Assembly (NCBI RefSeq): GCF_026151205.1
Contig: NC_087076.1
Coordinates: forward strand, 8,966,902 to 9,030,901
Length of the DNA: 64,000 nt
Reading direction: 5' to 3'
Source: Bolinopsis microptera
Lineage: Eukaryota; Ctenophora; Tentaculata; Lobata; Bolinopsidae
The notes beneath the pieces were generated by a model. The model did no database searches and had not been told where the DNA came from. It was given only the letters and a program-made list of their open reading frames with translations. Shown here piece by piece: positions 12,067-24,820 of this stretch. Each line of letters begins with the position of its first letter. The stretch's first letter is position 1. The position numbers were made by a program, and so were the translations under genes.

Positions 12067-13222
12067 TACTAATATATCCGTACCATTTTATTGGCACCAC
12101 GGCATCAACTTTAACACGATGTTCCGCAAAAACCGTATAAGATATAAGACTGAACCTTAAATAGGTAATAATTATTTTAGTCTCTTGAGTCTTGACACCA
12201 CTTTAGGGTTAGACGGGTTCCTGCTAGTTAATATAATAATTGACCGATAGTCTCTTTATTCGTTAACGTTTGCTCGTGTGAGTCGTGTATGATTTAATCA
12301 CTTCAGGCAGTGTTCAAGTAATAATGTAGAGTCGTATAATGCTTTTGTATCAGTGATCCTGGTTTGTATAATGTATATAAGCAATAAACATGTAGGATAC
12401 AAACTTGCGGTTTCTCATGACATACATCCTCTGACCACTTGTTCACGTGTGCCTGACTTATGTAGAAGATCATGTTTATTTATATTGGGGATATCACTTG
12501 ATGTTATTGCTTCCAACATACTTCCTGCACGATATCTTCCGAGCATATTGTCTTTTGGTGATGTGTCATTTTCTACTGTGACTTGTGAAAAAGTTTTAGA
12601 AAACTTTTTTTTTTAATTTTGACTTGTTTGTTTATAGAACCCGTCCCTAATCTCGTATTGGAAAATGACTAAACTCAATTCTGAGTGTGAATACGGGTGG
12701 TACCTACAAGTGTGTTCATTAAGTATTTAGAGTTCTGTAAAACTGTAGTTTCAATTATTGTGCTGATTGTGCTAGAGTATTTTTAGTATTTACGATCGAT
12801 ATCAGATCTCGATCCTTACATGCTTCCAAAATTTAAATCTCAAACTTTCTGCACAATGTACTGGAATGTTTGAAAGAAAAAGGGATATAGAAATAAAGTC
12901 AACGATTTAATTTTATGAAAGTAAAATAAATACCCTGGTTTTTTACGTCAGCTTTAAAGTCGGAAAATCAAATTATGTAACGTCGATACCAAACCGATTA
13001 TTGAGCGATGATAATTAAGTAGTCGATTCCTGTGTTGCAGAGTCTTTGAATGTGGTTTTTGTTCTTGTTCAGGTCTGTCCATATTTCATCGTGTTATGTT
13101 CAAAGTTTTGAAGTGTCAAATTATATGAGATGTGACTTCTGGTTTCATGTCAACTTTTCCAATACTCCTCATCATATTATGATATCAAACATCATTTACG
13201 GACGGTTATGGCATCTACATTC

Positions 13223-13602
13223 TACAGGGTGTACCACATAAAGTGTGACTTTTTTCTACTTCAATAGTTTTTGAAAAAAAAAAAAAACTTCACGGTTATT
13301 TTTAACTAAATTTTGTCAGAAATATAGTTGAATTGAAAAAAATAAATAAAATTGATAAAAATAATAAAAAATAAGCATCTTCTCAAAAAAAGCCACCCTT
13401 CCCAAAAATTAAACATTGTAGTCTGAACACCATAACAGAATAACAATTTGTGAGAAATCAAAAATTTATAGGGACTTGAAACTTGGTATGCATAAATGCG
13501 ACACATATTGATGAATGTGATGAAGAGGTTTTAGCAACTGCTCCTTCATAATAATTTGTATCATTTCTCAAAAAAGTCAAACTTTTTGTGGTACACCCTG
13601 TA
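13223..13602. mobile_element. Mariner-like MITE with TA target duplication
   Basis: The ends are inverted: TACAGGGTGTACCACA on the left, and on the right its reverse complement ending CCCTGTA, with homology continuing into AAAGTxTGACTTTTTT. The TA at each end fits a Tc1/mariner target-site duplication. The 376-bp interior has no coding capacity, so it is non-autonomous. Confidence 0.8.
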
Positions 13603-14038
13603 TAAACAATACAATAGTACTGATATCAAAAGTATGACATTTGTGATTGGACTGCTTTTATTATTATAGACAGGTTGCTTTGCAAGTCCTTAAATGATTT
13701 ATAATAATGATTCATGAACTTCCCTGCCAAGATCAGTGTCCGCACTTTACTTCCTACTACATTAGTACCACTTAGACTAGTTATTTTTCTACATTCTATA
13801 GAAACCATTATCATTCGGGAACTCACGCTAGTTAACTCCACTCGATACTCGGGATTTTTTTTACATTAATCGTAGAAATCTGTGAATAGAAGGACAGTTG
13901 GAGATTTTGGTGAAGGGCATATTCATGGAAATTTTATTACTCTGCATATGCCAGCAATATCCGGGAAATTGATCTGCCGAAATTGGAGGTCTGAACAATT
14001 TACTGAATTAAAAGTTGCTTTTTAAGTATGCAACTAAG

Positions 14039-15208
14039 TACCTTATCGGACCTTATTTGGACGGACATTAATTGAACGCTGGAGGCCCTAACGTTCATCT
14101 TAATGTCCGTCCAAATAAAGTCCGTTCATTTAAGGTCCGTCTAAGTTAGAGTCCGTTGAATTTTTTTCAAACATTTTTCCACTTCGAACTTTTTGTCCAG
14201 ATTATGACAACTATGAGAACTTTATTGTGCCGTAAGTTAACGAAGGAAAGGTTCTCCTTGGTCTGCCAGAGGCACAGAAAACTCTATTAAGCTATTAGTA
14301 TATGATGTTTTCAAGGGTCACTTGGCGGAAAAAGTCAACGAAATTATGGCACTCAACAACATAGTTCATGAGCTAGTCCCCGCCAACATGACAAACTTGT
14401 TCCAGCCTCTAGATATTACGGTAAATCGTGTTGCCAAGGACATTGTCCGACGTTGTTATATAGATAAGGTATGTGAATACTATATTTTAATTACCTTTCA
14501 AAAGTGGGTACGCTCGGTTCACGCGGGTAATTTTCGCTAGGAGTACCGGGAAGAAACATTATTATATAGGACTCACACAATTTAGTACACTGGTATTTGC
14601 AGAAAAGAAAAACTTGTTCATGCTTAATAGTACAACTTTATTGAAGAGTAATAAAATGTTTTTCTAAGATCAAAATGTCAATAAGTTCCACGCCGTCTAT
14701 TGTCCTTTGAACCCGCTAGTATATAGTAGCAACAAATGATAAAACTAAGCAAGTAAATTTGATAATAAATTTTTGAACTTAAAAAAGTTCTATACTGCGG
14801 TCGGCTGCTGTAATGTAATATATTGAGTGTTGAGTATTGAGATTTAGTTACCGTTGTAAAAGGTTTTAGTAACAATAAATAGTTGGTTTTAGTAACAATA
14901 AATAGTAGGTTTTCGTAACAATAAAATGTAAAAATAAAAATTGTACGTTGAACTTAAAACTGTTCTGTATTGCGGTCGGCTACTGCAATGTAATATATTG
15001 AGTGTTGAGTATTGAGATGCTTATATTATATGCTATTGTATAAAAAAATGGATTTAAAGATCATTTGCTGGTATTAAAAAAACGTCAAAATAAATGAATA
15101 AAATTCGGATTTTTGATGGTTTTGAATGCCTTCTAGCGTTCATATTAATGTCCGTTCATAATTATGTCCGTTCATTTAATGTCCGTCCAAATAAGGTCCG
15201 ATAAGGTA
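14039..15208. mobile_element. Pogo/Tc1-mariner-type DNA transposon, decayed
   Basis: The termini are perfect inverted repeats of at least 32 bp, beginning CCTTATCGGACCTTATTTGG and continuing ACGGACATTAA. They run from 14,041 inward and from 15,206 inward, each flanked by TA. Subterminal GTCCGTYCAA/GTCCGTTCATTT motifs recur several times near both ends and may be transposase-binding sites. The interior encodes a fragment of a DDE transposase. A roughly 70-bp segment containing GCGGTCGGCTRCTG is directly repeated at about 14,778 and 14,950. At 1.17 kb it is too short to be intact. Confidence 0.85.
14292..14540 (+). pseudogene. Pogo-like DDE transposase fragment
   Basis: The frame reads LLVYDVFKGHLAEKV, then a stretch ending ELVPANMTNLFQPLDITVN and RVAKDIVR. 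This matches the DDE-endonuclease region of pogo/Tigger-like transposases: the LLxxDxFKG catalytic-aspartate motif, followed by (V/I)PxNxTxLxQPLDxxVN. Only this C-terminal catalytic part survives. Upstream sequence resembling LPEAQKTLL continues in another frame, implying a frameshift. There is no helix-turn-helix domain and no full-length frame, so it is inactive. It lies inside the terminal repeats of the 1.17-kb element. Confidence 0.75.
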
Positions 15209-15663
15209 GGTATAAAATTGGTAAAGACTGTTATAAAACATTTTTCACCACAAAATTCAAGGAATTTTGAAAGGTTGTTCCAAATCAATATAAACTAGGA
15301 ACGCCTTGCTTCCTAGACGGCTGACCACTTCTCCTCTTCTAGATAAACATATACCGGCAGTTTCCAGGCCAGGCTGGAGGGTAGAGACTTAAGATGCTAA
15401 CCCGGTTATCTAAACAATATCACTATCAGCTGATTCGGGCCGACCGCGGCCGCACTCAATCCTTTTTAAAAATTTATTATTTTTATTTCCCGTACCTCAA
15501 ATTATGACATGCTGCTTAGTTTTGAGTTCTAAAGTTCCGCGAATTCTTAAATTCCTCGAACAGATCAATTAAAGGCAAGATGACCGATCTGTTGTTTACG
15601 TTTGGTATCTGTTTTAGCTGGCAGGTAGCAATCATGAATTTAAGGAACGACCGGGAACGCTTT

Positions 15664-15785
15664 TTTTGGCCGGGCCCGGGACTGGAAAAAAGTGCGGGAC
15701 CAGGATTAAGCCGGGACCGGGAATAAGACCAGGACCGGGAATAAGACCAGGACCGGGAATTAAGCCAGGATTGGGACCTGGATCG
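15664..15785. repeat. GGGACCGGGAATAAGACCAG tandem repeat
   Basis: Degenerate tandem copies of an approximately 18-bp G-rich unit around GACCGGGAATAAGACCAG, preceded by GCCGGGCCCGGG. Confidence 0.8.
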
Positions 15786-16766
15786 TAGCTAACAAACATT
15801 TTACTTTCAATATTATTTGATCTTATAATGTATTATCAATAATGGCGTTAGGTGCAGTATTTAAACAATGTTTGATCTTACTATAGACGGTTACCGGACA
15901 ACTACCGGTTACTAAAACAACAGTTGGTTATTTGGGGCATTGGTTGGGCGGGTTAAACGTGTTATCATAGCAGAGGGGTGAGTATGATATGTTATATAAG
16001 CGATCTTGTTGTTGTTTTTTATTGTTACAAGCCTGTGATGAGGTTAGCATGTTTGCTTGTGGGGGTAGTGAGAGTTGCGGTATTTCATGCTACGCCCCTC
16101 ACTTTTCGACGGCCCCAACGTTAATGTGGCTCTTGCTATGTGTTGGTTCAGCCGAATAATTATTATGTAATCAAGTTTATTTTTCTCTTTTAGTTATATT
16201 AGTTGTCATCCGGACAAACATTAAGCAACTTATATTGCAGTACCTTTTATCAATTAGTTTATCAAAATATGTCATTGTAATTTTCCATGGCTGAAATGTA
16301 ACGCTTGATTTATATATATATAATAATTAATTGAATTTTCAAATAAAATTTTAAAAAATCAAGTAGTTCTACTCTAATAAATAAGACATTTATTAAATAA
16401 GACATTTATTAGCTCTGTTAAGACATTTAATAGCTCTGTTCCTCTGCCTAGCTTGCTTACTTAACTGTGTGTTCACTGTTCTGGTGACTGGTACTCTGGT
16501 AGGATCTGAACTGTTAACTGTGTTCTGGTAGGATGTTTTGTGTCTACAGCAATTTTATTCTGTCGTGCTTGGCGTTTTTGTTTTACTACTACAAATATTG
16601 GCAGGCTGACATTTGTTGCCGTGAGAATTCTCCTTGCATCCCGTATTATGGGTTGGATAACTTACCTGTATTATCATTGGACATAATGATACTGCGGTCG
16701 TTCTTTTAATTTGCGCTACTTTTTCCGCTAACGTATAATTGTGATGCAATAACCTTCTCTGTTCTT

Positions 16767-16797
16767 GTTACCACCCCCGCCCCCCCCCCCACCTTCT

Positions 16798-16828
<31 letters not shown>

Positions 16829-16839
16829 GGGGTGGTAAC
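16767..16839. repeat. Poly-C/poly-G inverted repeat (hairpin)
   Basis: GTTACCACCCCCGCC leads into a C run, a short ACCTTCTCA spacer, then a G run of 26 ending CGGGGGTGGTAAC. The outer 13 bases are perfect reverse complements. The segment can form a very stable hairpin or a G-quadruplex, and is a likely site of polymerase and assembly error. Confidence 0.9.
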
Positions 16840-18003
16840 ATGTAAGAGCTTTTATTAGCTAACAGTTAATATCGTATATGTTACAGTTAATAGCGTATAT
16901 ATTACAGTTAATAGCGGCTATGTAACACCTGTAATGAGAACTCAGAACACCGAACCGCTAACGGTTGGCCCACTCAATGCAGCCACCAAGACTCCAGAGG
17001 CTCTTAGTCGATAGTTTTAGTTAGATTGTGGGGGTAATACAAGATAAAATAACTTGATATTTGTCTTAAATATACAATACATAGTATATAATATATATAT
17101 TATATTATATATAGTTCATCATAAGTTGTATAATGTTATAACAAGTCACCCACGCTTTTCGTAAGTTTGTTCAACAACATTGAATTGTATTTCTGTGCGG
17201 TTGAGGGTTACTGAATTGATAGTAGTCACGAGACGTAAACAATAATACTGGGAGGGGGGTTTAATAATACTGGGGGGCCGGGGGGATGGGTTCATTATAC
17301 TGAGGGGGTTCAATAATATTAGGGGGAGTCAATAATACTGGGGACGGGGGTTTAACTATATTTGAAGTTCAGTTTCGCTTCTCCGCGTTTATTTCTGTCT
17401 TCAGATAGTTGTTGTACACAAAAGTACGGACTGATCTTGAGTCTATGACGTGTCTTTCTCGTGTGAAGACCGATTTAATACCGATCTCGGAAAGCGGTAG
17501 ACGGTTTTCGCTTAAATTTCACAGCAGAGTATCTCTTGGCAATGTACTTAGGTATTCTAAGTTTGACGTACATATCTTAATTCGTTCAGGAAAAAAATCC
17601 TCAAAAATGACTCTCGATTATTAGTACGATAGATCAATGATCAACTTTGAAAGGGACTCTATTGAACGAGTCCACTTCAGCTAATGCCTTGTTTAGTTGT
17701 TTATACACAAATGCATATCGGGCGGTGACGAAAGGTTTTCTTAATTCCTAAAATACCCTAGATTCCGCCGCCCCTAAGTCATGTTGTGTCTAGTTTTTTG
17801 AGTACGGGGATTTCATAACCCTAAACTGCGAGCATTCCCAAGCTTCCTGCGTATTGTTAAATATTTTTCTAAATATATCTAATTATACGCGTGAGAATAA
17901 TCCCAAAATTAGGTTGTAGATCTTTGAAGCAATATCATTATTTTTGGTTTACCTACGAGGTCTGCTCCCCTGCTTTCTTCTTTTTTCACTAAAACCTTTA
18001 AAA

Positions 18004-18193
18004 CCTCCCTCCCTCCCTCCCTCCCTCCCTCCCTCCCTCCCTCCCCTCCCTCCCTCCCTCCCTCCCTCCCTCCCTCCCTCCCTCCCTCCCTCCCTCCCTC
18101 CCTCCCTCCCTCCCTCCCTCCCTCCCTCCCTCCCTCCCTCCCTCCCTCCCTCCCTCCCTCCCTCCCCTCCCTCCCTCCCTCCCTCCCTCCCTC
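18004..18193. repeat. (CCCT)n microsatellite
   Basis: A CCCT tetranucleotide run of about 190 bp with two one-base frame interruptions (CCCCTC, about 18,043 and 18,164). It creates open frames of SLPP and GREG residues on opposite strands, which are artefacts. Confidence 0.97.
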
Positions 18194-19365
18194 TCTCCCC
18201 CTTAGTTTGTACATGGAATCTAATCCAGTCTGCAGGCTGAACAAGGAGTTGAGTGTGCACTGTAACTGATCCCTGTTCCCACATAATGATATGTAGAATT
18301 GAGCTTGGAATGTGGCCCCTCTTTGAATCAGAGAGCTGTGGAGCATTATCATGATGTAGGGACCCTAATCTTTCACGTAGAGAGGGGAACTAGTGATAAT
18401 TACATCTACAGTTCTATACCTGCTGATCTCACCGCAGCTCATGGTCTGTAGACTGGGTGATGTAATTCAGTTCTCATCAGTTCTTTGGTCGTTTATTGCT
18501 TTGGTTTAGAGTGGTTGTGGTGATATCGTCGCTTTGTGGTTAACAGTGGTTGTGGTACACAGCTTTGTGGTTAATTGTGTGTGCAAATGTATTGTTAACT
18601 CGTCCTATTAATCGTTGCTGCAGCTGATATCACGTGTACAAGACCCAGATTGTGATCATATACAGCTTGTGAAATTAAAAGGCAATATTTCACCACAGTC
18701 GGTAAACTGCTCCTCCTTCGTTTCAAAGCTTCCGACCTCAAACTACCTGCTTACAAACTACCTTAAACTACATGCTTTCTAGAATGCGGCTGATAAATTA
18801 GGATCAGTTGCCAGAGGTAGTGACACAGGTCTGTTGCAAACACCTGTTTGTATTTAAATATAACACCTGGAGAAAATACAGCTTATTACACATGGGACAC
18901 TAGAAAACACTAATATAGTTAACCTCTTAGTTATTGTTATATGGTTATTGATAAAAGTGTTAACTTTATAGTTAACCATAATATACTGATTTAAATGTTA
19001 ACTATATTATATATATGTAAACTTATAATTATTAATATAGTTATCAATTAATCAGTTATTAGGTATCATTATATTCATTTGCACCGCGGATTTTGATTTT
19101 TAGTTTTCGCCACCACTTTCGAATTAACGTCCGTGTTCCTCGTAAGCAACGTAACTTGCTCCACAAAGTTAAGTAACTTACTATGTAAACAACTTACCAA
19201 CTGCTCTATTAATTACTTACTCGTCCTTTTTCTGTGTGGGAATCGTCAAAACGGTTTACGTAAAGTTTATTATTACAGACTACAGTAAATGTCTCTGAGG
19301 ATCTGTATTGATGTTTGTAGTTCATTCTGCAACGTTGATGTCTTGTTATAGCAGGTAAATGCGAT

Positions 19366-19552
19366 ATAAACTAGAATATAAACTAGCATATAAACTAGAA
19401 TATAAACTATAATATAAACTATAATATAAATTAGAATATAAACTAGAATATAAACTAGAATATAAACTAGGAATATAAATTAGGAATATAAACTAATATA
19501 TAAACTAAAATATAAACTAGGATATTTATAAAAGTATAAACAAGGATATAAT
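19366..19552. repeat. ATAAACTAGAAT tandem repeat
   Basis: About 14 imperfect copies of a 12-bp unit ATAAACTAGAAT, with TTAGGAAT and TAATAT variants. Confidence 0.88.
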
Positions 19553-19570
19553 AGTACACTTCTTGCTATA

Positions 19571-19617
19571 ATGGTACCCAATCGGAAGATTCCAGCTCCA
19601 GCTGGGACTATAAGCTT
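19571..19617 (+). CDS. Weak first-exon candidate
   Basis: ATG at 19,571 opens MVPNRKIPAPAGTIS and then meets a consensus donor (TT|GTAAGT) at 19,618. The segment is locally GC-richer and reads as plausible N-terminal coding sequence. No partner exon was identified, so this is only a candidate. Confidence 0.15.
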
Positions 19618-20980
19618 GTAAGTTTAAACTGTATTTTGTGATCTGTTGTAAGTCTATTAAAATAATACGGCTCAGTTATAAGATATCTGCCATATTAATC
19701 ACCCTTAATCCTACAGTGTCCATACTGCATGAGGGTGGGTTGCCTAGCAACCACGTACCAACTAACTAGCAATGAGGGTGTTCCTGATGTAACACTGATT
19801 CTATGAGACTCTGATCTTCTGTCTGCAATCTACATGTCGTACATTCTACACTCTACATTTCCTACACTCTACATGTCCTACACTCTACATTTCCTACACT
19901 CTTGTACATTTCCCATTTTAGCGTGGCGACAACTTTCACGTATTGTTTGTTATCTGAAAATTACGAAAGCCCACCATTTTCGGCATTCTAGAGATGTGAC
20001 ATGTGACGTGAGAGTTACATCTTTACATGGGATGTCGATTACAGAGTGCTCAATTTAGTAGTGCTTGTAATGTCATTCTAGCAGGATTATCTCGCTGGAT
20101 CCTACTTCAGCGTCCAGGCAGTGTCGTTTATAGGATTGTTACTTTTGGTTTTGTGTATTTTGTGTATTGAGAAATACCTCATCTCGACTTAAAGTTATCT
20201 TTATTTTATGACTTTGAAGGAAGTTGGTGTAGCCGTGTTCCCCGGCTACTCTTCAATCCTAGAACCTTGAGTACTTACTACTAAGTGTATTACGTCAGGT
20301 AAAAGTACTAAACCACTAGTTTGCTACTGCTTTTACCAGGTGCAAACTTGTTCTAGCTGTGCATCTTCTTCTGTAGTCTTTCTACGTAAAACACTATATC
20401 AAGTATATTCTTAATGCTACTTAAAATCCTATATAATTTACTTAAAAGATGTATGTTTATCAGAAAAGAGGGGAGACTTGTTTCCTTGATTCTAATTTTG
20501 AGAAATAAGACAATATTTAATGGAACGCCTTATTTATCTGTTTCTTCCGTGGAACCCAATAATACTAGAATAAAATAGATTGATATTTTAGTACATGAAT
20601 CTGTCGTTACGTAGACCATAATCCGTTAAGATAACAGTTCTCTAAAATAGCAATATTTATACCTTCCTTCATAAAGCTATAAATAGTTAAATATATCACT
20701 TTATTGCTTATATCCCTTATATAACTTTAACACTTAAACCCTTACATAATTTATTCCTTACTTAGACTTGAGATTTAGGTTCACCTGCTATTTTAGCACG
20801 TAATGTTCTCTAAAAACTCGGCTCTGAGAGTTCTACTTAAATAAATGTTCCGTCGAAGGGATACAATTTGCCTTCAACTTGACCGCAAACAAATCCACAG
20901 CAGGAAATTTGTCATTGGAACAGTGTTGCGGTCTAAGAAACTAAAGACTGAACTGCAGTGGGATAGAGGATAAAGGAATC

Positions 20981-22601
20981 CGGTTGCCAGGATACAGGCT
21001 GGTTGCCAGGATACTGGCTGGTTGCCAGGATACAGGCTGGTTGCAAGGATACTGACTGGTTGCCAGGATACTGGCTGGTTGCCAGGATACTGGCTGGTGG
21101 CCAGGATACTGGCTGGTTGCCAGGATACTGGCTGGTTGCCAGGATACTGACTGGTAGTGGTTGCCAGGATACTGGCTGGTTGCCAGGATACTGACTGGTT
21201 GCCAGGATACTGGCTGGTGGCCAGGATACTGGCTGGTTGCCAGGATACTGGCTGGTTGCCAGGATACTGGCTGGTTGCCAGGATACTGGCTGGTTGCCAG
21301 GATACTGGCTGGTTGCCAGGATACTGACTGGTTGCCAGGATACTGGCTGGTGGCCAGGATACTGGATGGCTGCCAGGATACTGGATGGTTGCCAGGATAC
21401 TGGATAGTTGCCAGGATACTGGATGGTTGCCAGGATACTGGCTGGTTGCCAGGATACATAATGGTTGCCAGGATACAGTCTGGTTGCCAGGATACAGTCT
21501 GGTTTGCCAGGATACAGTCTGGTTGCCAGGATACAGTCTGGTTTGCCAGGATACAGTCTGGTTTGCCAGGATATAGTCTGGTTGCCAGGATACAGTCTGG
21601 TTTGCCAGGATACAGTCTGGTTTGCCAGGATACAGTCTGGTTTGCCAGGATACAGTCTGGTTTGCTAGGATAGAGCCTGGTTTGCCAGGATACAGTCTGG
21701 TTTGCCAGGATACAGTCTGGTTTGCCAGGATACAGTCTGGTTTGCTAGGATAGAGCCTGGTTTGCCAGGATAGAGTCTGGTTGCCAGGATACTGACTGGT
21801 TGCCAGGATACTGGCTGGTTCCCAGGATACTGACTGGTTGCCAGGATACTGGCTGGTGGCCAGGATACTGGCTGGTTGCCAGGATACTGGCTGGTTGCCA
21901 GGATACTGGATGGTTGCCAGGATACTGGATGGTTGCCAGGATACTGGCTGGTTGCCAGGATACATAATGGTTGCCAGGATACAGTCTGGTTGCCAGGATA
22001 CAGTCTGGTTTGCCAGGATACAGTCTGGTTTGCCAGGATACAGTCTGGTTTGCCAGGATACAGTCTGGTTTGCCAGGATAGAGCCTGGTTTGCCAGGATA
22101 CAGTCTGGTTTGCCAGGATAGAGCCTGGTTTGCCAGAATACAGTCTGGTTTGCCAGGATAGAGCCTGGTTTGCCAGGATAGAGTCTGGTTTTCCAGGATA
22201 GAGTCTGGTTTGCCAGGATACAGTCTGGTTTGCCAGGATACAGTCTGGTTTGCTAGGATAGAGCCTGGTTTGCCAGGATACAGTCTGGTTTGCCAGGATA
22301 GAGCCTGGTTTGCCAGGATACAGTCTGGTTTGCCAGGATAGAGCCTGGTTTGCCAGGATACAGTCTGGTTTGCCAGGATAGAGCCTGGTTTGCCAGGATA
22401 GAGTCTGGTTTGCCAGGATACAGTCTGGTTTGCCAGGATACAGTCTGGTTTGCTAGGATAGAGCCTGGTTTGCCAGGATACAGTCTGGTTTGCCAGGATA
22501 GAGCCTGGTTTGCCAGGATACAGTCTGGTTTGCCAGGATAGAGCCTGGTTTGCCAGGATAGAGTCTGGTTTGCCAGGATAGAGTCTGGTTTGCCAGGATA
22601 T
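20981..22601. repeat. 1.6-kb 19/20-bp satellite with higher-order structure
   Basis: About 80 tandem copies of two related units. The first is the 19-bp GGATACTGGCTGGTTGCCA, dominant in the first 480 bp and at 21,785-21,965. The second is the 20-bp GGATACAGTCTGGTTTGCCA, dominant elsewhere, with a GGATAGAGCCTGGTTTGCCA subvariant. A block ending in a GGATACATAATGGTTGCCA marker occurs twice (about 21,440 and 21,950), showing larger duplications. Long open frames exist on both strands (363 codons on minus) because few units contain stops. They are not evidence of a gene. Confidence 0.95.
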
Positions 22602-24155
22602 AACATACAGAGCTGAGAGACATATCGATCATTGTGTATCAATAGAAGAATAGAGGGTGTTCTAAGTACTTTGTTCGCTCTTGCAGTTTCAAATGCTGGT
22701 CGTAAAACACTACAGGACATCAGGAATTTAACGCTTTTAATTTTGATGTAGTTATAAAGCTATGAAGCCAATTACAAGCCAACCTCATATTGGCTTCATG
22801 CCAACTTCATGTTGAAATCTGTCATTTACTTCCTGTAAGCTTTCCGTATTTTACAATATGATTTTAACTGAACAATGAACATGAATGGGTAACATCAGGC
22901 TTACTTTTAATCAAATGATATTTGATCTCATACCGTGATGCAGTGAGTTATCGTTTCTTGTCTGAAGTAAAGGGTGAAAATGTCGCGCGACTTTATGAAT
23001 CCAAATTTTACCCTTCATTTTATTTACCTATAGTAGTGAATCTTATCTAATCTTTATATAGGTGATGATGAATGAACACATTACACCTCTGATGTCATAA
23101 AGATTTATAAGCAGATTTCAACACTCACCTGTTCTGATACGACTGGTTAGGTTAGTCTTCATGACACTAAACTGACCCACGATTTTAGGAATTTCTGAAT
23201 AATTACAGATATATTTACAAGCTCCTAGCTCCTCCTAGCTCCTGCCCTCTTACCTAATATGAAACAAGTCCAGTCGGATCACCGCATTATCTTTTTATAT
23301 AAATAGACTTTATACAGTGTAAATTACGTCAAAATAATGGAACGTCCCCGCTCTTGTAAGCTTATATAAACAACATCTCATCTCAGAATAATCAGATACT
23401 CCTCCGGAGTCAGACAACTACAAGCACGTACCATATCACATTCCTTACTCGTTCCATTTCACATTCCTTACTCCTTACACGTAGTGACGTAGCAATCTAG
23501 TTGCACGTTTTGTTTAGCTTGTTTAGTGAAATGCCGCTGTGGGTCGTCAAGTGACAACATCTTGTTTTTGTGTTGCAGTGATATGTATCATGTTCTACTT
23601 TCGCATGTGTTCAATGGTGGTGAATCATGAATGGTGATGATATCAAATTCCGAAAAAATCTTTACGAATCTTTATCATAATTTTTATCCAGATATTTTCC
23701 AAAGAATGCATACCAATCAGAGGATGTGCTTGATTGTCTAATACACCCCTACTAGCTGTACAAACTACAATGCTGATAACCGTACCTCTATAGGCCCCTA
23801 CTTTGGGAATCTCCATTCTCCAGGGCAGGGGTGTAGGAAGAGGGGGGCAGGGGGGGGGGGGGCCATAAAATCTGGGCAAAAAGGGGCCAACTTTTTGGCC
23901 CCATTTGGCCTATCCGCCATTATCTAAATCGCCTTAAGTGTAGTCCAAATTTACATTCCTCATTGCTAAAATTCATTCCTTAAAGAAAATTTTCCAAAAA
24001 TTATTTCAGATTCTCCCTCTTTGAGACCTATTACTGTAAGCATATTTTCTAAATTTGCAGAATTTTATCCTTTCACTCCTAAATTCTTAAATTGGCACAG
24101 CAGAATTTTACTGGATTTATCACTTAACATTGCTAGATTTCAATGATTTTTTAAC

Positions 24156-24456
24156 GGCCAGGTAGAACGCCATCTTTACAAATCGTGAAGTTGCGAGTTC
24201 GAATCCCACTGTCTGCCTGGTCGTGGGGTGAGCGTCGTTGACGTTCAGCTAAGGATCCTGAGTGGTCTATGCAGCCCCCCGGTCTACTCAGCCGAATACT
24301 TGAGAAATCGGGTGTGAGGGTTAAATGAGGAGCTGCACATTGCAGCAAAGTCTCGGGCGAAGAAAGTATGGTACACGCTACCTTTAACCGTCACTGGCCA
24401 AATAAATCCTTCGGCTTCCTGTAATTGGCTGGTTGCACTTGTGTAACAATGTGGCT
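24156..24456 (+). mobile_element. tRNA-derived SINE, copy 1
   Basis: Colinear over about 300 bp with the copy at 46,541. It keeps an RNA polymerase III B box (AGTTCGAATCC) but has lost about 12 bp of the A-box region (CACAGTTGGTTA in the other copy), so it is probably transcriptionally dead. The tail ends at ...AACAATGTGGCT, the same point as copy 2. Confidence 0.85.
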
Positions 24457-24714
24457 ATAATCTATATTTAAGTTAAATTTTTCAGTGTGCTCACTAAAAA
24501 CATTTGTCTAACTCTGTACCACTATCTCTTTACACACTAAAACAAAGGAAGAGTTCTACCACAATGTAGTATCTTTATGCTAGCCTCTACTACATGGTAT
24601 AGTAATTAACACACCTTTTAAAGCTATTTACACAATACACACCCTGCTAACCATTGTTTATAGCGGCCTTGTGGTGTCGTCAGTTAGAAAGGTGCTCTCT
24701 GGGAGGTCTGTTGG

Positions 24715-24820
24715 ATTTCTTTTAGAGGTCTGTTAGAGGCCTTTTAGAGGTCTGTTAGTGGCCTTTTAGAGGTCTGTTAGAGGCCTATTAGAGGCCTGTT
24801 AGAGGTCTGTTAGTGTGCGC
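24715..24820. repeat. GTTAGAGGTCT tandem repeat
   Basis: Degenerate copies of TTAGAGGTCTG and TTAGAGGCCTx, about 10-21 bp per unit. Confidence 0.75.

Larger units (their letters stand above)
15209..20980. other. No supported gene; simple repeats
   Basis: The stretch contains a GC-richer segment at about 15,290-15,450 (with a NotI site, GCGGCCGC) that may be a SINE-like fragment, several tandem repeats listed separately, G-rich ATACTGGGGG repeats at 17,245-17,350, and one weak first-exon candidate at 19,571. Otherwise it is AT-rich and featureless. Confidence 0.45.

Noticed and set aside
17909-18352. Open frames of GREG or SLPP repeats
   Set aside because: Translations of the (CCCT)n microsatellite on the two strands.
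20874-21965. 363-codon minus-strand open frame
   Set aside because: It lies almost entirely in the 19/20-bp satellite and is open only because the unit lacks stops. The non-repeat ends have no recognisable protein features.
24156-24456. Functional tRNA gene
   Set aside because: Although B-box and tRNA-like sequence are present, the body continues for 230 bp of shared non-tRNA sequence and recurs elsewhere, so it is a SINE.
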